The notes: a model not told the origin generated them from the sequence alone. A DNA stretch of 64,000 nucleotides from Staphylococcus sp. NAM3COL9 (GCF_001431205.1 NZ_LGPC01000011.1:465596-529595), one strand, 5' to 3'; positions 10,865 through 21,568 are shown, numbered from the stretch's first letter. A program made the numbers and translations.

Positions 10865-11689
10865 TTATTGATTTTTGAAACTATTTTGCTCAATAATGCT
10901 AATAATATCATTTGCAGTTTCTTCTATCGCTTTATCAGAAACATCAATAACTGGACACCCTATCTTATCCACGAGTTCGTGAAAGTAATTTAATTCTTCT
11001 TCAATACGTTGCTCAGTTGCATATCTAGCACTGTCACCTAAACCGAGTTGTTTTAAACGTTCTTTGCGAATACGGTTTAGTTTTTCTTCACTTATTTTTA
11101 AAGCAATGCATTTTGATGGGTCCACGTTAAATAAATCATCGGGTGGTGTTACTTCTGGGACGATAGGTATATTCATCACTTTATAACTTTTGTGAGCAAG
11201 ATATTGTGATAGTGGGGTTTTTGAAGTTCTAGATATTCCTAGGAGCACGATATCAGCTTTTGTTAGTCCTTTTGGATCTTTGCCATCATCGTATTTTACA
11301 GCAAATTCAATTGCATCAATTTTTTTGAAATAGGCTTCGTCTAATTGATGTACTAAACCTGGTTCAAAATAAGGCTGTTCATCAATTTTGTCTAAGAGGA
11401 TATTCATTAGTGGACCCATAATATCTACAGATTTGATTTCCTCTTCTTTAATTTTTGATTCCATATATTTTCTTATTTCAGGTTTAACTAGTGTGTAAAC
11501 AACAATAGCTTCTGTATCTTTGGCTACTTGGATAACTTCATCTACATTTTCTAAAGTCTCAATATAGGGATATCTATTAATTTCACTATCGCATTGTTTT
11601 GGATTAAATTGTGAAATACACGCTCTTGCAACAAGTTCAGCTGTTTCTCCTACCGAGTCTGATGCGACTATCATTTTTATATTTTCCAT
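10865..11689 (-). CDS. ppsR: Pyruvate, phosphate dikinase regulatory protein (DUF299)
   Basis: The 274-residue protein belongs to the bifunctional serine/threonine kinase-phosphorylase family (YqfL in Bacillus). This family inactivates and reactivates pyruvate phosphate dikinase or PEP synthase. A P-loop-like segment [17 protein letters not shown] is near 150-166, and DSVGETAE marks the N-terminus. It lies 14 bases downstream of ccpN. The pairing of a gluconeogenesis repressor with this kinase is conserved and suggests joint control of pyruvate-PEP exchange. Confidence 0.9.
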   Translation of the reverse strand: MENIKMIVASDSVGETAELVARACISQFNPKQCDSEINRYPYIETLENVDEVIQVAKDTEAIVVYTLVKPEIRKYMESKIKEEEIKSVDIMGPLMNILLDKIDEQPYFEPGLVHQLDEAYFKKIDAIEFAVKYDDGKDPKGLTKADIVLLGISRTSKTPLSQYLAHKSYKVMNIPIVPEVTPPDDLFNVDPSKCIALKISEEKLNRIRKERLKQLGLGDSARYATEQRIEEELNYFHELVDKIGCPVIDVSDKAIEETANDIISIIEQNSFKNQ

Positions 11690-11703
11690 AAGTTAAATAC
11701 CAC

Positions 11704-12327
11704 CTATTCGTTTAATAATGATACAAAGATTTTTGTGATTGTAGTTTTTGATATACGTCCTTTGACCTCATACTTTCCATTTTCTTTTTTTGTTACGATG
11801 GGTAATGAATCAATTTCTTTTTCAATCATTAAATTGGCTGCAAAAACGACCCTTTCATCTTCAAGAACAAAGCTTAAATTCGGCATACGTGTCATCATAA
11901 TATTTACAGGCATTGTGTGTATATCCTCACCAATCATTGATGCTCTTAGTAAATCCTTGCGCGAACAAACACCAATAAAATCTCCATTACTATTGATTAC
12001 GAATAACGTACTGACATCTTCTAAAAATATTGTACATATTGCATCATAAACTGACATCTCATTTTTAACCACAACAGGATGCGATGCATAATCTTTCACT
12101 ATATATTGTTTTAATTGATCAGCTAACAATTTATTCTTTGGCTTACCAGAATAATAATAACCCACACGTGGTCTAGCTTCTAAAATACCGGACATTGTTA
12201 AAATGGCTAAGTCAGGTCTTAATGTTGCACGTGTCAAACTAAGTCTTTCTGCTATATGCTCACCAGTTATAGGACCGTTGTTTTTGACAATTTCAACTAT
12301 TTGCTGTTGTCTTTTACTTAGTTCTAT
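11704..12327 (-). CDS. ccpN: CcpN-like transcriptional repressor (HTH plus two CBS domains), probable ATA start
   Basis: This protein has a winged helix (about 1-60: IVEIVKNNGPITGEHIAERL, then TRATLRPDLAIL) followed by two CBS domains, the architecture of CcpN, repressor of gluconeogenic genes. The first canonical start (TTG, 12235-12237) would delete half of the DNA-binding domain. Reading further upstream in frame gives ELSKRQQQIVEIVK with clear family similarity up to an ATA at 12325-12327, then ACA, AGT and a TGA stop. AAGGGGTG lies 7 bases before the ATA. I therefore annotate 207 residues from ATA. A one-base slip between GTG and AGT is the alternative. Confidence 0.8.
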   Translation of the reverse strand: MELSKRQQQIVEIVKNNGPITGEHIAERLSLTRATLRPDLAILTMSGILEARPRVGYYYSGKPKNKLLADQLKQYIVKDYASHPVVVKNEMSVYDAICTIFLEDVSTLFVINSNGDFIGVCSRKDLLRASMIGEDIHTMPVNIMMTRMPNLSFVLEDERVVFAANLMIEKEIDSLPIVTKKENGKYEVKGRISKTTITKIFVSLLNE

Positions 12328-12429
12328 TGTACTTCACCCCTTCACTCATTCTTCTTAATTATACATGGAATTTTTAATTGCTACAAATACGTATAATTAC
12401 TTGCTAATAAGCACACAATACATTAATAT

Positions 12430-12651
12430 TAAAATCAAAGCGAGTTAGGGATAGTGAAAGCTTAACAAGACTCATTGGCCACAATTAAATGACAGATAAA
12501 AGCGAGTGTACACACTAAGTTGGGTGGAACCGCGGGTTATCAAGAATAATTTAAGTAAACATGTATATTTTATATGTGATTAAAAATGATTAACTCGTCC
12601 CAAGACAATGATTAAGTTTTTTTGGCTTTTTCTTTGTCTTGGGGCGTTTTT
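12430..12651 (+). promoter_or_regulatory. T-box riboswitch (glycine) of glyS
   Basis: The leader has the T-box antiterminator core TGGGTGGAACCGCGG at 12521-12535 and an upstream stem I region (from about 12438). A GGC at 12477-12479 could be the glycine specifier. The terminator has a 13-nt 5' arm at 12596-12608 and a 3' arm at 12634-12646, followed by T residues. Uncharged tRNA-Gly should stabilise the antiterminator and turn glyS on. Confidence 0.92.
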
Positions 12652-12673
12652 ATGTTAAAAAGGAGTGTTTTTT

Positions 12674-14065
12674 ATGACAAAAGATATGGAAACAATTGTC
12701 TCATTAGCGAAACATAGAGGTTTTGTATTCCCTGGTAGTGATATTTATGGTGGTTTATCAAATACATGGGATTACGGTCCACTAGGAGTAGAATTAAAAA
12801 ACAATATTAAAAAAGCTTGGTGGCAAAAATTCATCACTCAATCACCATATAACGTTGGTATTGATGCAGCCATTTTAATGAACCCAAAAACTTGGGAAGC
12901 TTCAGGTCACTTAGGTAACTTTAATGACCCTATGATCGATAACAAAGACAGCAAGATTCGTTATCGTGCTGACAAAATTATTGAAGATCATATGGCAAAT
13001 GTTAAAGGCGATGAAAACTTTGTAGCTGATGGTTTAAGTTTTGACGAAATGAAACGTATTATCGATGAAGAAGGTATTGTTTGTTCTGTAAGTGGTACAG
13101 CCAATTGGACTGATATTCGTCAATTTAATTTAATGTTCAAAACGTTCCAAGGCGTAACTGAAAGTTCAACAAATGAAATTTTCTTACGTCCAGAAACTGC
13201 ACAAGGTATTTTCGTAAACTATAAAAATGTACAACGTACAATGCGTAAAAAATTACCATTTGGTATTGGTCAAGTTGGTAAATCATTCCGTAACGAAATT
13301 ACACCTGGTAACTTCATTTTCAGAACACGTGAATTCGAGCAAATGGAATTAGAATTCTTCTGTAAGCCTGGTGAAGAAATTGAATGGTATAACTATTGGA
13401 AAACATTTGCAAGTCAATGGTTAAAAGACTTGAATTTAAGCGAAGAAGCTACACGTTTACGTGATCATGACGCAGATGAATTATCTCACTATTCTAATGC
13501 TACAACAGATATTGAATATCGTTTCCCATTCGGTTGGGGTGAATTATGGGGAATCGCAAGTCGTACAGACTTCGACTTGAAACAACACAGTGAACATTCA
13601 GGTGAAGATTTCCAATACCACGATCAAGAATCTGGCGAAAAATATATTCCATATTGTATCGAACCTTCTTTAGGTGCTGATCGTGTTACATTAGCTTTCT
13701 TATGTGATGCATATAGTGAGGAAGGCGTTGAAGGAAGTAAAGATTCTAGAACTGTATTACACTTCCACCCTGCTCTAGCTCCATATAAAGCGGCTATCTT
13801 GCCATTAAGTAAAAAATTATCTAGTGAAGCAATTAAAATATTTGAAGAACTCAGTGCTAACTTTGCAATAGATTTCGATGAATCACAATCTATTGGTAAA
13901 CGTTACCGCCGTCAAGATGAAATCGGTACACCTTACTGTATTACATTTGACTTTGATTCATTAGAAGATCAACAAGTTACAGTACGTGACCGTGATTCAA
14001 TGGAACAAGTACGTATGCCAATTTCAGAATTAGAAGCATTCTTAACAGAAAAAGTGAAATTCTAA
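12674..14065 (+). CDS. glyS: Glycyl-tRNA synthetase (dimeric eukaryotic/archaeal type)
   Basis: The 463-residue class II synthetase charges tRNA-Gly. Motif 2 ([21 protein letters not shown]) and motif 3 ([11 protein letters not shown]) are intact. The C-terminal anticodon-binding domain starts near 355. The start is the ATG at 12674, with AGGAG nine bases upstream, rather than an earlier GTG. It is one of only two plus-strand genes, is controlled by its own T-box leader, and is closed by a strong hairpin. Confidence 0.98.
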   Translation: MTKDMETIVSLAKHRGFVFPGSDIYGGLSNTWDYGPLGVELKNNIKKAWWQKFITQSPYNVGIDAAILMNPKTWEASGHLGNFNDPMIDNKDSKIRYRADKIIEDHMANVKGDENFVADGLSFDEMKRIIDEEGIVCSVSGTANWTDIRQFNLMFKTFQGVTESSTNEIFLRPETAQGIFVNYKNVQRTMRKKLPFGIGQVGKSFRNEITPGNFIFRTREFEQMELEFFCKPGEEIEWYNYWKTFASQWLKDLNLSEEATRLRDHDADELSHYSNATTDIEYRFPFGWGELWGIASRTDFDLKQHSEHSGEDFQYHDQESGEKYIPYCIEPSLGADRVTLAFLCDAYSEEGVEGSKDSRTVLHFHPALAPYKAAILPLSKKLSSEAIKIFEELSANFAIDFDESQSIGKRYRRQDEIGTPYCITFDFDSLEDQQVTVRDRDSMEQVRMPISELEAFLTEKVKF

Positions 14066-14110
14066 ATTTATAATAAAATACACATCTGTGATATAACTGA
14101 TAAATAATAA

Positions 14111-14149
14111 AATGATGAATTCTATTTTAATTCAATAGAATTCATCATT
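14111..14149 (+). terminator. Terminator of glyS
   Basis: Perfect 16-bp stem (14111-14126 with 14134-14149) with a T-rich tail. Confidence 0.85.
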
Positions 14150-14193
14150 TTTCATGTATTCAACAAACTGAAATAATTTATATTATCAATATA

Positions 14194-14234
14194 AAAAGAG
14201 TGCACCTTGAATAAAATCCAAGGTGCACTCTTTT
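14194..14234 (-). terminator. Terminator after recO
   Basis: Perfect 16-bp stem (14194-14209 with 14219-14234), GC-rich in the middle (GAGTGCACCTTG) and ending in a T run on both strands. It closes the phoH-to-recO operon and may also serve convergent glyS read-through. Confidence 0.9.
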
Positions 14235-14265
14235 TAAAATTTACGTTCTCCTAATACATAGATAA

Positions 14266-15024
14266 TTACAGATTATTATCTAATCTATGCAGCTGGTTAA
14301 TTAACTTTTGGCTTTTAAAAAACATACCTGCATATTCGCTATATAGCATAATCATTAATTCTGACATTTCATCTACCACATCATCATGAATACTCAAAGA
14401 ACTCATTTGACTAATTGGCAATTTTTGCAATATATCCAATAGATAAAGTGTTTTATTCATTAAAATTAGTGCATGTGGATCTTGATGTTGTACATTCGCG
14501 GAAATAGCACCATCAAATTTAAAACTATAACCAATTAAAATAGATTGATCATTATTATCAGTAACTACACATTTGTCAAAAATTGCATTGAAACCAAATG
14601 TTGTCATACATTTTAATAGAACAACGACTGACATGAGTTGGGCAGATACACCATCTTTAATTTTCGACAATACAAAATGTAATAAATCATAGCTATATTG
14701 AGAAATTTCATCACTTTCAATCGAGCGGTCAATTGTTTCAGCGCTTAAACTCGCAAAGCTACTTTCATAAATGTCTAAACGAAGGTTGTAATTTTGGTCT
14801 ATTACGTCAACAGAACTCAGTGTTCCCATGCCCTTCCATTTAGAATAAATAAATAAGCCATACACAAATAATTGTGTATTAGCTTGTAAACCACTTTTGC
14901 TTTTTTTAGCTCTTCGCACCATTAGCGGTACTTTTGCACCATGCTCATTTATAATTGTGATAATTTTATCGGATTCGCCATAATCAACCGTTTTAATAAT
15001 GATACCTTTTTGCTTGATTAACAC
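14266..15024 (-). CDS. recO: DNA repair protein RecO
   Basis: RecO loads RecA and anneals strands in the RecFOR pathway. The 252 residues start with the OB-fold signature ([19 protein letters not shown]) and continue into the helical domain. It starts with GTG at 15022-15024, preceded by GGAG. Position after era is conserved in Firmicutes. The four-Cys zinc motif of some RecO proteins is not obvious here. Confidence 0.95.
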   Translation of the reverse strand: MLIKQKGIIIKTVDYGESDKIITIINEHGAKVPLMVRRAKKSKSGLQANTQLFVYGLFIYSKWKGMGTLSSVDVIDQNYNLRLDIYESSFASLSAETIDRSIESDEISQYSYDLLHFVLSKIKDGVSAQLMSVVVLLKCMTTFGFNAIFDKCVVTDNNDQSILIGYSFKFDGAISANVQHQDPHALILMNKTLYLLDILQKLPISQMSSLSIHDDVVDEMSELMIMLYSEYAGMFFKSQKLINQLHRLDNNL

Positions 15025-15045
15025 ATTAGCTCACCGACTCCCAAA

Positions 15046-15945
15046 TTAATCTCGATCTTCTAAATAACCCATTTGACGGATGAAGTTAACTTTATTGCGC
15101 CAATCTTTTTGAACTTTCACCCAAAGTTCTAGATAAACTTTAGATCCTAGTAACATCTCGATATCTTGGCGTGCACGTTTACCAACTTCCTTAAGTTTTT
15201 TACCGCCTTTACCAATAACAATACCTTTTTGTGAATCTCGTTCAACAAATATCGTTGCTTCAATTCGAACTCTATCTTCATCTTCTTTAACCATGCGATC
15301 TACGTTTACACCAATAGCATGAGGGATTTCTTCGCTCGTTAAATGTAAAATCTTTTCACGAATTAACTCTCCAACAACAAATTGTTCTGGGTGATCAGAG
15401 ATTTGATCGTCTGGATAGTACTTAGGTCCTTCTGGTAGATATGATTTTATTACATTTATAAAATGATCTACATTTAAACCTTCTAGTGCTGAAATCGGTA
15501 CAATTTCAGTGAAATCCATATATTTTTTGTATTTTTCAATTCTTGGCATAAGTTTATCTGGATGTACTAAATCAATTTTATTTAATACTAAAAAGACAGG
15601 TGTTTTAATCGTTTTAAGCATATCCATAATATACTCATCACCACGACCTATATCTTCATTTACATTTACCATAAACATAATAGCATCTATTTCAGATAAC
15701 GTGTTCGTAGCGACACGCATCATATAGTCTCCTAATTTATGTTTCGGTTTATGAATACCAGGTGTATCTAAGAAAATGATTTGAGCATCTTCTTGTGTCA
15801 TAACGCCTTGAATTTTATTTCTAGTGGTTTGTGCTTTATCAGACATAATAGCTATCTTATGTCCGATTACACGGTTAACAAACGTAGATTTCCCAACATT
15901 GGGTCTACCTATAATTGATATAAATCCTGATTTATGTCTTGTCAT
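15046..15945 (-). CDS. era: GTPase Era
   Basis: This 299-residue ribosome-assembly GTPase binds 16S rRNA near the anti-Shine-Dalgarno end. It has G1 GRPNVGKST (13-21), G3 DTPG, G4 NKID and a C-terminal KH domain with [11 protein letters not shown]. Its ATG overlaps the cdd stop by one base (TAATG), so translation is coupled. Confidence 0.98.
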   Translation of the reverse strand: MTRHKSGFISIIGRPNVGKSTFVNRVIGHKIAIMSDKAQTTRNKIQGVMTQEDAQIIFLDTPGIHKPKHKLGDYMMRVATNTLSEIDAIMFMVNVNEDIGRGDEYIMDMLKTIKTPVFLVLNKIDLVHPDKLMPRIEKYKKYMDFTEIVPISALEGLNVDHFINVIKSYLPEGPKYYPDDQISDHPEQFVVGELIREKILHLTSEEIPHAIGVNVDRMVKEDEDRVRIEATIFVERDSQKGIVIGKGGKKLKEVGKRARQDIEMLLGSKVYLELWVKVQKDWRNKVNFIRQMGYLEDRD

Positions 15946-16349
15946 TAATTTAAATCCTTTCCAGAAAATCCTAATGGTAATAAGTCATTTACGGTTGATT
16001 CTATCATATCGCCTTTATGATTAGTCATATATACTGGCATATCATCATCGCATAATTCTTTTAACACCTGACGACATTCGCCGCATGGTGAAGCTGGCGA
16101 ACTTGCATCAACAGTAACTGTTATTGATTCAAAATCACCTGGTCTATAACCATCTGATATTGCAGCAACCAAGCTTGATCTCTCTGCACAAATTGCCATT
16201 GAGTATGCTGCGTTTTCAACATTTGCTCCATGATAAACTTTACCGTCTTTAGTTCTTAAATATGCACCAACTTTAAAATTACTATATGGTGAATACGAAT
16301 TGGCTTGAGCATTTCTTACTTCTGTAAAATATTGTGATTGATAAGCCAT
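15945..16349 (-). CDS. cdd: Cytidine deaminase
   Basis: The 134-residue tetrameric-type enzyme converts cytidine and deoxycytidine to uridines in pyrimidine salvage. The zinc site is Cys54 with catalytic Glu56 (CAERSS) and Cys89/Cys92 (PCGECRQ). I start at ATG 16347-16349 after AGGAG; a TTG seven codons upstream includes the ribosome-binding site and is less likely. Confidence 0.97.
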   Translation of the reverse strand: MAYQSQYFTEVRNAQANSYSPYSNFKVGAYLRTKDGKVYHGANVENAAYSMAICAERSSLVAAISDGYRPGDFESITVTVDASSPASPCGECRQVLKELCDDDMPVYMTNHKGDMIESTVNDLLPLGFSGKDLN

Positions 16350-16470
16350 AGTTAACACGCTCCTATTCAAATATTAAGTGTTATTTAAAAAAATCCACTT
16401 TATTATCTGTTTAATGTTTAATTACTTTGTTCTTTAAGTATAAACAAATTCTATAAAATTGCACTACAAT

Positions 16471-16806
16471 TTAGAACACATATGGTAAAAAAACCACGAG
16501 TCCAACAGCAAGTGCAGTAATAGAAGCTATCACAACACTAAAAGCAGCGATATCTTTAGCCTTTTTTGCTAATATATTATAATCACCTGTAACTAAATCA
16601 ACCACATATTCTACTGCTGTATTGATAGCTTCAAAAGCAAGTACAATACCTATCGCTATAATAATAAAAAGCCACTCTAATTGACTAATACCAAAAACAA
16701 CACCACAAATGACAGTGGCAAGCCCTAATAAAAGATGCATTAAAAATTTACTGTCTTTATTTAATAGTACTAACATACCTTGAAAAGCGTATTTAAAACG
16801 TTTCAT
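16471..16806 (-). CDS. dgkA: Diacylglycerol kinase-family protein (undecaprenol kinase type)
   Basis: This 111-residue protein has three membrane helices (about 30-50, 52-70, 92-110). The DgkA signature EAINTAVEYVVDLV lies between the second and third, with the catalytic Glu. Gram-positive members phosphorylate undecaprenol rather than diacylglycerol, recycling the cell-wall lipid carrier. The gene lies between ybeY and cdd, the usual Firmicutes order. Confidence 0.93.
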   Translation of the reverse strand: MKRFKYAFQGMLVLLNKDSKFLMHLLLGLATVICGVVFGISQLEWLFIIIAIGIVLAFEAINTAVEYVVDLVTGDYNILAKKAKDIAAFSVVIASITALAVGLVVFLPYVF

Positions 16807-16814
16807 GTCTACCT

Positions 16815-17276
16815 CTAATCCCTTGTTAAACCATAAGCATTTAGAATTTGATCTTGTAGTCCAAACATTTCTTTTTCGTCCTGTTCATCTATATGATCAT
16901 AACCTAATAGATGTAAGAAACCATGGAGCGCAAGGAAGCCTAATTCTCTTTCGAAAGAATGACCATAAGAATCAGCTTGTTCCTGAGCTACGTCAGTACA
17001 AATAATAATGTCGCCTAATACTCTTGGCATATCAAGACCAATAATTTCTGGTTCGTCTTCTTCTAAAGCAAATGAGATAACATCTGTTACTTTATCTTTA
17101 TCACGATATATTTTATTAATTTCTTGAATTTCAGTTTTATCTACAAAAGTTACGGATAACTCCGCATCACTATCAATTTGTTCTTGTTCTTTTGCAAAAG
17201 TGAGGAGTTTGTCAATTTGAGTTAACCATTCACTTTTAACTATTTCAGTGTGATCACTAAAGTCTATTGTAAACAT
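16815..17276 (-). CDS. ybeY: Endoribonuclease YbeY
   Basis: The 153-residue zinc protein matures 16S rRNA and takes part in ribosome quality control. The metal motif [11 protein letters not shown] is at about 122-132. Its start directly abuts the phoH stop (TAAATG), and phoH-ybeY coupling is nearly universal. Confidence 0.96.
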   Translation of the reverse strand: MFTIDFSDHTEIVKSEWLTQIDKLLTFAKEQEQIDSDAELSVTFVDKTEIQEINKIYRDKDKVTDVISFALEEDEPEIIGLDMPRVLGDIIICTDVAQEQADSYGHSFERELGFLALHGFLHLLGYDHIDEQDEKEMFGLQDQILNAYGLTRD

Positions 17277-18224
17277 TTACTCTTCTCCTTCATAGCGTTC
17301 AATAATTTTACTTACTAATGGGTGACGTACAACATCACTTTGATCTAGATAATGCACACTTAAACCTTTAACTTCTTTTAATTTTTTAACTGCTTCTTTA
17401 AGACCACTTTTAACTCCTTTAGGTAAGTCTATTTGAGTTTGGTCTCCAGTAACTACCATTTTCGAATCAAAACCTAGTCGCGTTAAGAACATTTTCATTT
17501 GTGCTTGTGTAGTATTTTGTGCCTCATCTAAAATAACAAAAGCATCATCTAATGTTCTTCCGCGCATATAAGCTAGGGGCGCAATTTCTATGATGCCTCT
17601 TTCTATAAAGCGAGCTGTTTGTTCTCTTCCTAAAACAGTGTTTAAACCGTCATATAGAGGTCTTAAGTATGGATCTACCTTTTCCTTTAAATCTCCTGGT
17701 AAGAAGCCTAGAGACTCTCCTGCTTCCACTGCAGGTCTTGTTAGTACAATACGTTTAACATTTCCTTTTCTTAACTGTTTCGCAGCATAAACAACAGCTA
17801 AGAAGGTTTTACCAGTACCAGCTGGTCCTACGCCAAACACTAAATCATTGTGATACATAGCATTTACATACATACGTTGTCCCATTGTTTTTGCACGGAT
17901 GGTCTTTCCATATGCATCTTTAGTTATTTCTTCTTCATATAAATCTAATAAGTATTGAATCGTACCATTATTCGCCATTTTCACTGCTGCTTCAACATCT
18001 TTTGAAGAGATTGAAATACCTTGTTGAATGACTTTCAAAAGGTTAATGAGTACTGATTCTGCTTTTTTAACATGCTCTACTTGCTCTCCTTTTACGGAAA
18101 TTTCTTGACCTCGAGCATGTACAATGACATCAAACCCTTCCTCAATTAATTTAAGGTGATCATCGTTATTACCAATGAGCGCTTGAGCTTCATTGATGTC
18201 ATCTATTTGAATAATTCCAGGCAT
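17277..18224 (-). CDS. phoH: PhoH-like ATPase
   Basis: The 315-residue P-loop ATPase has Walker A GPAGTGKT at 133-140 and Walker B FVILDEAQN. An N-terminal KH-like segment suggests RNA association. It is the first gene of the phoH-ybeY-dgkA-cdd-era-recO operon. The molecular role is not settled; RNA metabolism with YbeY is the usual inference. Confidence 0.94.
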   Translation of the reverse strand: MPGIIQIDDINEAQALIGNNDDHLKLIEEGFDVIVHARGQEISVKGEQVEHVKKAESVLINLLKVIQQGISISSKDVEAAVKMANNGTIQYLLDLYEEEITKDAYGKTIRAKTMGQRMYVNAMYHNDLVFGVGPAGTGKTFLAVVYAAKQLRKGNVKRIVLTRPAVEAGESLGFLPGDLKEKVDPYLRPLYDGLNTVLGREQTARFIERGIIEIAPLAYMRGRTLDDAFVILDEAQNTTQAQMKMFLTRLGFDSKMVVTGDQTQIDLPKGVKSGLKEAVKKLKEVKGLSVHYLDQSDVVRHPLVSKIIERYEGEE

Positions 18225-18577
18225 ATAGGTGCTCCTTTACAAATATATTCGTTTCTCTTATTTTATCTTGTTAGATTTTAACTTACAAAAATTATTATCA
18301 TTCACTATATTATTTTAAACATTTAACAATTCAATCATATATTGATGATTACACCATCATTGTATCACGAATTAACTATATATTATTTCAAAGTGTATTA
18401 AAATAGAGACTCATTTATCAAATTTTACATGAAGTTTACATTTTTATTAGTCGTGAGCTATTAGTTTAATTTATCATGGTTATATTTTCATTGAAATTAT
18501 TGTAAAAACACAAAAACGCCTTACAGAGTTATCATATATCGACTCCATAAGGCGTTTAATTTATAGACTATACTGTG
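18225..18577. other. Intergenic region upstream of phoH
   Basis: This 353-base AT-rich region holds the phoH leader and, at its left end, the terminator of the floA operon (18514-18557). I saw no ORF with a ribosome-binding site and no recognisable RNA gene. Confidence 0.5.
18514..18557 (-). terminator. Terminator of the nfeD-floA operon
   Basis: Arms 18514-18529 and 18542-18557 pair through AAACGCCTTA and GAGT blocks around one mismatch. It follows the stop of the 223-residue protein. Confidence 0.8.
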
Positions 18578-19249
18578 CTATAATCTTTTTGGTCTTTCTA
18601 ATACTTCTGACCAAATAATACCATTTACAACTTCATCTTCTGCAAACCTGTATTTTTCATTGGTAATTGGAATCTGAATTGACTGTGCATCCATTAACTG
18701 TTTTAAACGAAAACGTTTTGTTCTCTCAGATAAATATTTATCTGAAATAATAGCACGTGCTCGTCTTTCAGTTCTCTTCAGTTTTTTCTCGTTTTCACGA
18801 TCTATTTCTGTACGCACATCTTGTAATTCGCCCATTAAATCTGCTTCAAGTTCTTTTCGCAGTTTATCCTCTTTTTGCTCTTGCGAACGCTTTAGCTTTT
18901 CTGCTTCAGTCTCGTTATCTGTACGCATTGTTCGAGTCGATTGTTGAGGATTTGGCGATTCCATTTTTTCAACTCTAGTTTCAACTGGTCTTGTAGGTTC
19001 CGCACGTTTTTGCGGTTGTTGTTCAATATCTTTACTCGTTGGTCCTTCATTCATTTGTTGTTCGATTTCTTTGAATGCTTTACCAATTTCTTCAAGAAAA
19101 CCGCCTTTTTTAGGTGGCTGACCATTTCGATTAGGTTGATTGTTAATTGGTGGTTTTTGGTTTTTTCTTTCTTTATGACTATTATCGCTAATAGCGCTGA
19201 CTATTGTAACAATCACAGATATTACAAAGATAATAATAGCTATATTCAT
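18578..19249 (-). CDS. Uncharacterised membrane-anchored coiled-coil protein downstream of floA
   Basis: I do not recognise a function. The 223 residues begin with one membrane helix (about 2-20) and continue as a hydrophilic cytoplasmic part. A Pro/Asn/Gln-rich linker (about 28-95) leads into a very charged helical stretch (about 105-165, many Lys/Glu/Arg) of coiled-coil type. A short conserved-looking C-terminal segment follows (SDKYLSERTKRFRLKQ...). It lies 14 bases after floA and so is probably co-transcribed with the flotillin. A scaffold-associated role is inference only. Confidence 0.8.
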   Translation of the reverse strand: MNIAIIIFVISVIVTIVSAISDNSHKERKNQKPPINNQPNRNGQPPKKGGFLEEIGKAFKEIEQQMNEGPTSKDIEQQPQKRAEPTRPVETRVEKMESPNPQQSTRTMRTDNETEAEKLKRSQEQKEDKLRKELEADLMGELQDVRTEIDRENEKKLKRTERRARAIISDKYLSERTKRFRLKQLMDAQSIQIPITNEKYRFAEDEVVNGIIWSEVLERPKRL

Positions 19250-19263
19250 TTAATCACCCCTAA

Positions 19264-20247
19264 TTAATTTTCCGGTGATTCATCATCTTTTTGGTTCGTA
19301 CGTTCGTTGATTGAGTTTCTCATGCCTGTATCTGCTTCAACATTTTTAAGATTATAATAATCTTTAACGCCTAAGTTACCAGAACGTAAAGCTTCTGCCA
19401 TAGCAAGCGGAACTTCTGCTTCTGCTTCAACAACTTTAGAACGCATTTCTTGAACTTTAGCTTTCATTTCTTGTTCTTGCGCTACAGCCATTGCTCTACG
19501 TTCTTCTGCTTTAGCTTGTGCAATGTTTTTGTCAGCAAGTGCTTGTTCAGTTTGTAAGTCTGCACCAATGTTTTTGCTGATATCAACGTCAGCAATATCT
19601 ATTGATAAGATTTCAAACGCTGTACCAGAATCTAAACCTTTGCTAAGTACTGTTTTAGAAATATTATCTGGGTTTTCTAAAACTTGTGTATGGTGTTCAC
19701 TAGAACCAATTGTTGATACGATACCTTCACCAACACGCGCAATAATTGTTTCTTCACCAGCACCACCTACTAAACGAGCGATGTTAGCACGAACAGTAAT
19801 ACGCGCTTTAGCTTTTACTTCGATACCGTTCATCGCTACACCTGCGATGAATGGTGTTTCTATTACTTTAGGGTTAACTGACATTTGAACAGCTTCTAAT
19901 ACGTCACGGCCAGCTAAATCAATAGCTGCACCACGTTCAAATGGTAAATTGATGTCCGCTCTTTGTGCTGCAATGTTAGCATCAACAACTCGGTCAACGT
20001 TTCCTCCTGCTAAGTAATGTGATTCAAGTTGGTTTGTTGTTAAATTCAAACCAGCTTTATGTGCCTTAATTAATGGCGAGATAACTTTTCGTGGTGAAAC
20101 TCTACGAAGTCTCATACCAACTAATGTTCCAATACCTACTTTAACGCCTGCAGCTATTGCTGAAATCCATAATCCGACTGGAACAAATGAAAATAGTAAT
20201 AACAAAGCTATTACTACTATGACGACGATAACAACTAATCCGATCAT
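19264..20247 (-). CDS. floA: Flotillin-like protein FloA
   Basis: This 327-residue membrane-raft scaffold has a hydrophobic N-terminal hairpin (about 1-45), an SPFH/PHB-like domain and a C-terminal Ala/Glu-rich coiled coil ([17 protein letters not shown]). It organises functional membrane microdomains. It is co-transcribed with the NfeD-like gene upstream, the standard pairing in which NfeD is the flotillin partner. Confidence 0.95.
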   Translation of the reverse strand: MIGLVVIVVIVVIALLLLFSFVPVGLWISAIAAGVKVGIGTLVGMRLRRVSPRKVISPLIKAHKAGLNLTTNQLESHYLAGGNVDRVVDANIAAQRADINLPFERGAAIDLAGRDVLEAVQMSVNPKVIETPFIAGVAMNGIEVKAKARITVRANIARLVGGAGEETIIARVGEGIVSTIGSSEHHTQVLENPDNISKTVLSKGLDSGTAFEILSIDIADVDISKNIGADLQTEQALADKNIAQAKAEERRAMAVAQEQEMKAKVQEMRSKVVEAEAEVPLAMAEALRSGNLGVKDYYNLKNVEADTGMRNSINERTNQKDDESPEN

Positions 20248-20259
20248 ACTTTCTCTCCT

Positions 20260-20970
20260 TTATGATTCGTTTTCTCTAACAACAACTCTCGTACCTTCAA
20301 CTTCTAAAATGGTCACTGATTTATTTCGCAAAATAAATGATCCATCAGAAACTGCATCGATACGCTCGTTATTGAGGGTAATGATTCCTGCTGGTCTTAA
20401 ATCTGTTAATGTATTAGCAGTAAGACCAACTAAATGAGAGCGATCTTCATGTGAAGTGTAGCCTGCCTCTGCATTTGTAGAATCCTTCAAAACTACTTTA
20501 TCTAAAAACGGTATCTTACGTTTGAAAATTTTCACTAGTATCACCCACTCTATGATTGATAATATCAATGCTACAACCACACTAGCAATCATATAAATTA
20601 AATTGTCACCTAAAGTAATAATACTAAAAATTATTAGTCCCATACCTATCATACCGATAATCGCACCAACAACAAAAAGTTCTATTATTACCAATATGAC
20701 ACCGATTCCAAATAAGATGATTGAATACAAGTTGACATCGCCTTTTACAAAAAACCCTAAAAAGAGTATCAATAAGGCTAATGTGGCAACAATACCCACA
20801 ATATTTATCTTATTAGAGTATAATTGAAATAAAAATCCTAGGAAGATAATACAAGTTAAAATCAAAGCCCCAAACGGACTGACGATAACGCTTGCAACAT
20901 TATCAATCCAATTTCCTTTTTCAACAAAGTTGACTGAAAATATTGTATGTATACTACTCGAAGGAATCAC
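20260..20970 (-). CDS. NfeD-like membrane protein, short form
   Basis: The 236-residue protein has four to five membrane helices (about 25-155) and a C-terminal OB-fold NfeD domain (GLTANTLTDLRPAGIITL onwards). The ClpP-like serine protease domain of long NfeD proteins (such as Bacillus YqeZ) is absent. A GTG start is preceded by GAGGTGA. It lies 12 bases upstream of floA and should anchor or stabilise flotillin assemblies. Confidence 0.88.
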   Translation of the reverse strand: MIPSSSIHTIFSVNFVEKGNWIDNVASVIVSPFGALILTCIIFLGFLFQLYSNKINIVGIVATLALLILFLGFFVKGDVNLYSIILFGIGVILVIIELFVVGAIIGMIGMGLIIFSIITLGDNLIYMIASVVVALILSIIEWVILVKIFKRKIPFLDKVVLKDSTNAEAGYTSHEDRSHLVGLTANTLTDLRPAGIITLNNERIDAVSDGSFILRNKSVTILEVEGTRVVVRENES

Positions 20971-21086
20971 TCTATCACCTCGCTCTCAACTTAATTATAC
21001 ATGAAATGAATGTATGATTATAGCGTTTATAGCATAAATGTTAATTATATTAATTTTTTTCAAATCATGAACCTGAATTTATAAAA

Positions 21087-21119
21087 AATAGCCTTAGTTG
21101 TTCAACAACTAAGGCTATT
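21087..21119 (-). terminator. Terminator after rpsU
   Basis: Perfect 14-bp stem (21087-21100 with 21106-21119, AATAGCCTTAGTTG) with A/T runs beyond it. Confidence 0.9.
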
Positions 21120-21210
21120 ACTATTTATAATTAATGTTGGTGTTGAGGGAGTCAACGACACAATTAATTATTAGAATATTCGTTTACGTGCAAGCTACCG
21201 TTAGTAAATG

Positions 21211-21381
21211 CTATTTACGTTTACGCGCAGCTTCTGATTTTTTCTTACGTTTAACACTAGGTTTTTCGTAATATTCACGCTTACGAACTTCTTGAATTGT
21301 ACCGCTTTTAGAAACTGTACGTTTGAAACGACGTAACGCATCTTCAAGTGATTCATTACTCTTAACTGTTGTTTTAGACAT
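21211..21381 (-). CDS. rpsU: Ribosomal protein bS21
   Basis: The 56-residue basic small-subunit protein ([20 protein letters not shown], ending [11 protein letters not shown]) sits near the anti-Shine-Dalgarno region of 16S rRNA. The start is the ATG with GGGAGG upstream; a nine-residue extension would run through that site. A frame-shifted ORF over the same DNA is a shadow. Confidence 0.97.
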   Translation of the reverse strand: MSKTTVKSNESLEDALRRFKRTVSKSGTIQEVRKREYYEKPSVKRKKKSEAARKRK

Positions 21382-21568
21382 GTGTATTTCCCTCCCTCCA
21401 AATATCAACGAAACTTTATTATCATTTCATGGTTATGACCATGTATTAATCAGTATAATATATCTGATTAAAGCGGTCAATTAGTAAAATTTACATTTTT
21501 TTAATTTAAAGCGAAATTTGTACTAAAATGTAAGTATTGTATTACTTAATACACTATCATTTTTAATA

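Noticed and set aside
21201..21401. 66-codon minus-strand ORF overlapping rpsU
   Set aside because: It is a frame-shifted reading of rpsU; only the rpsU frame has family similarity and a placed Shine-Dalgarno.
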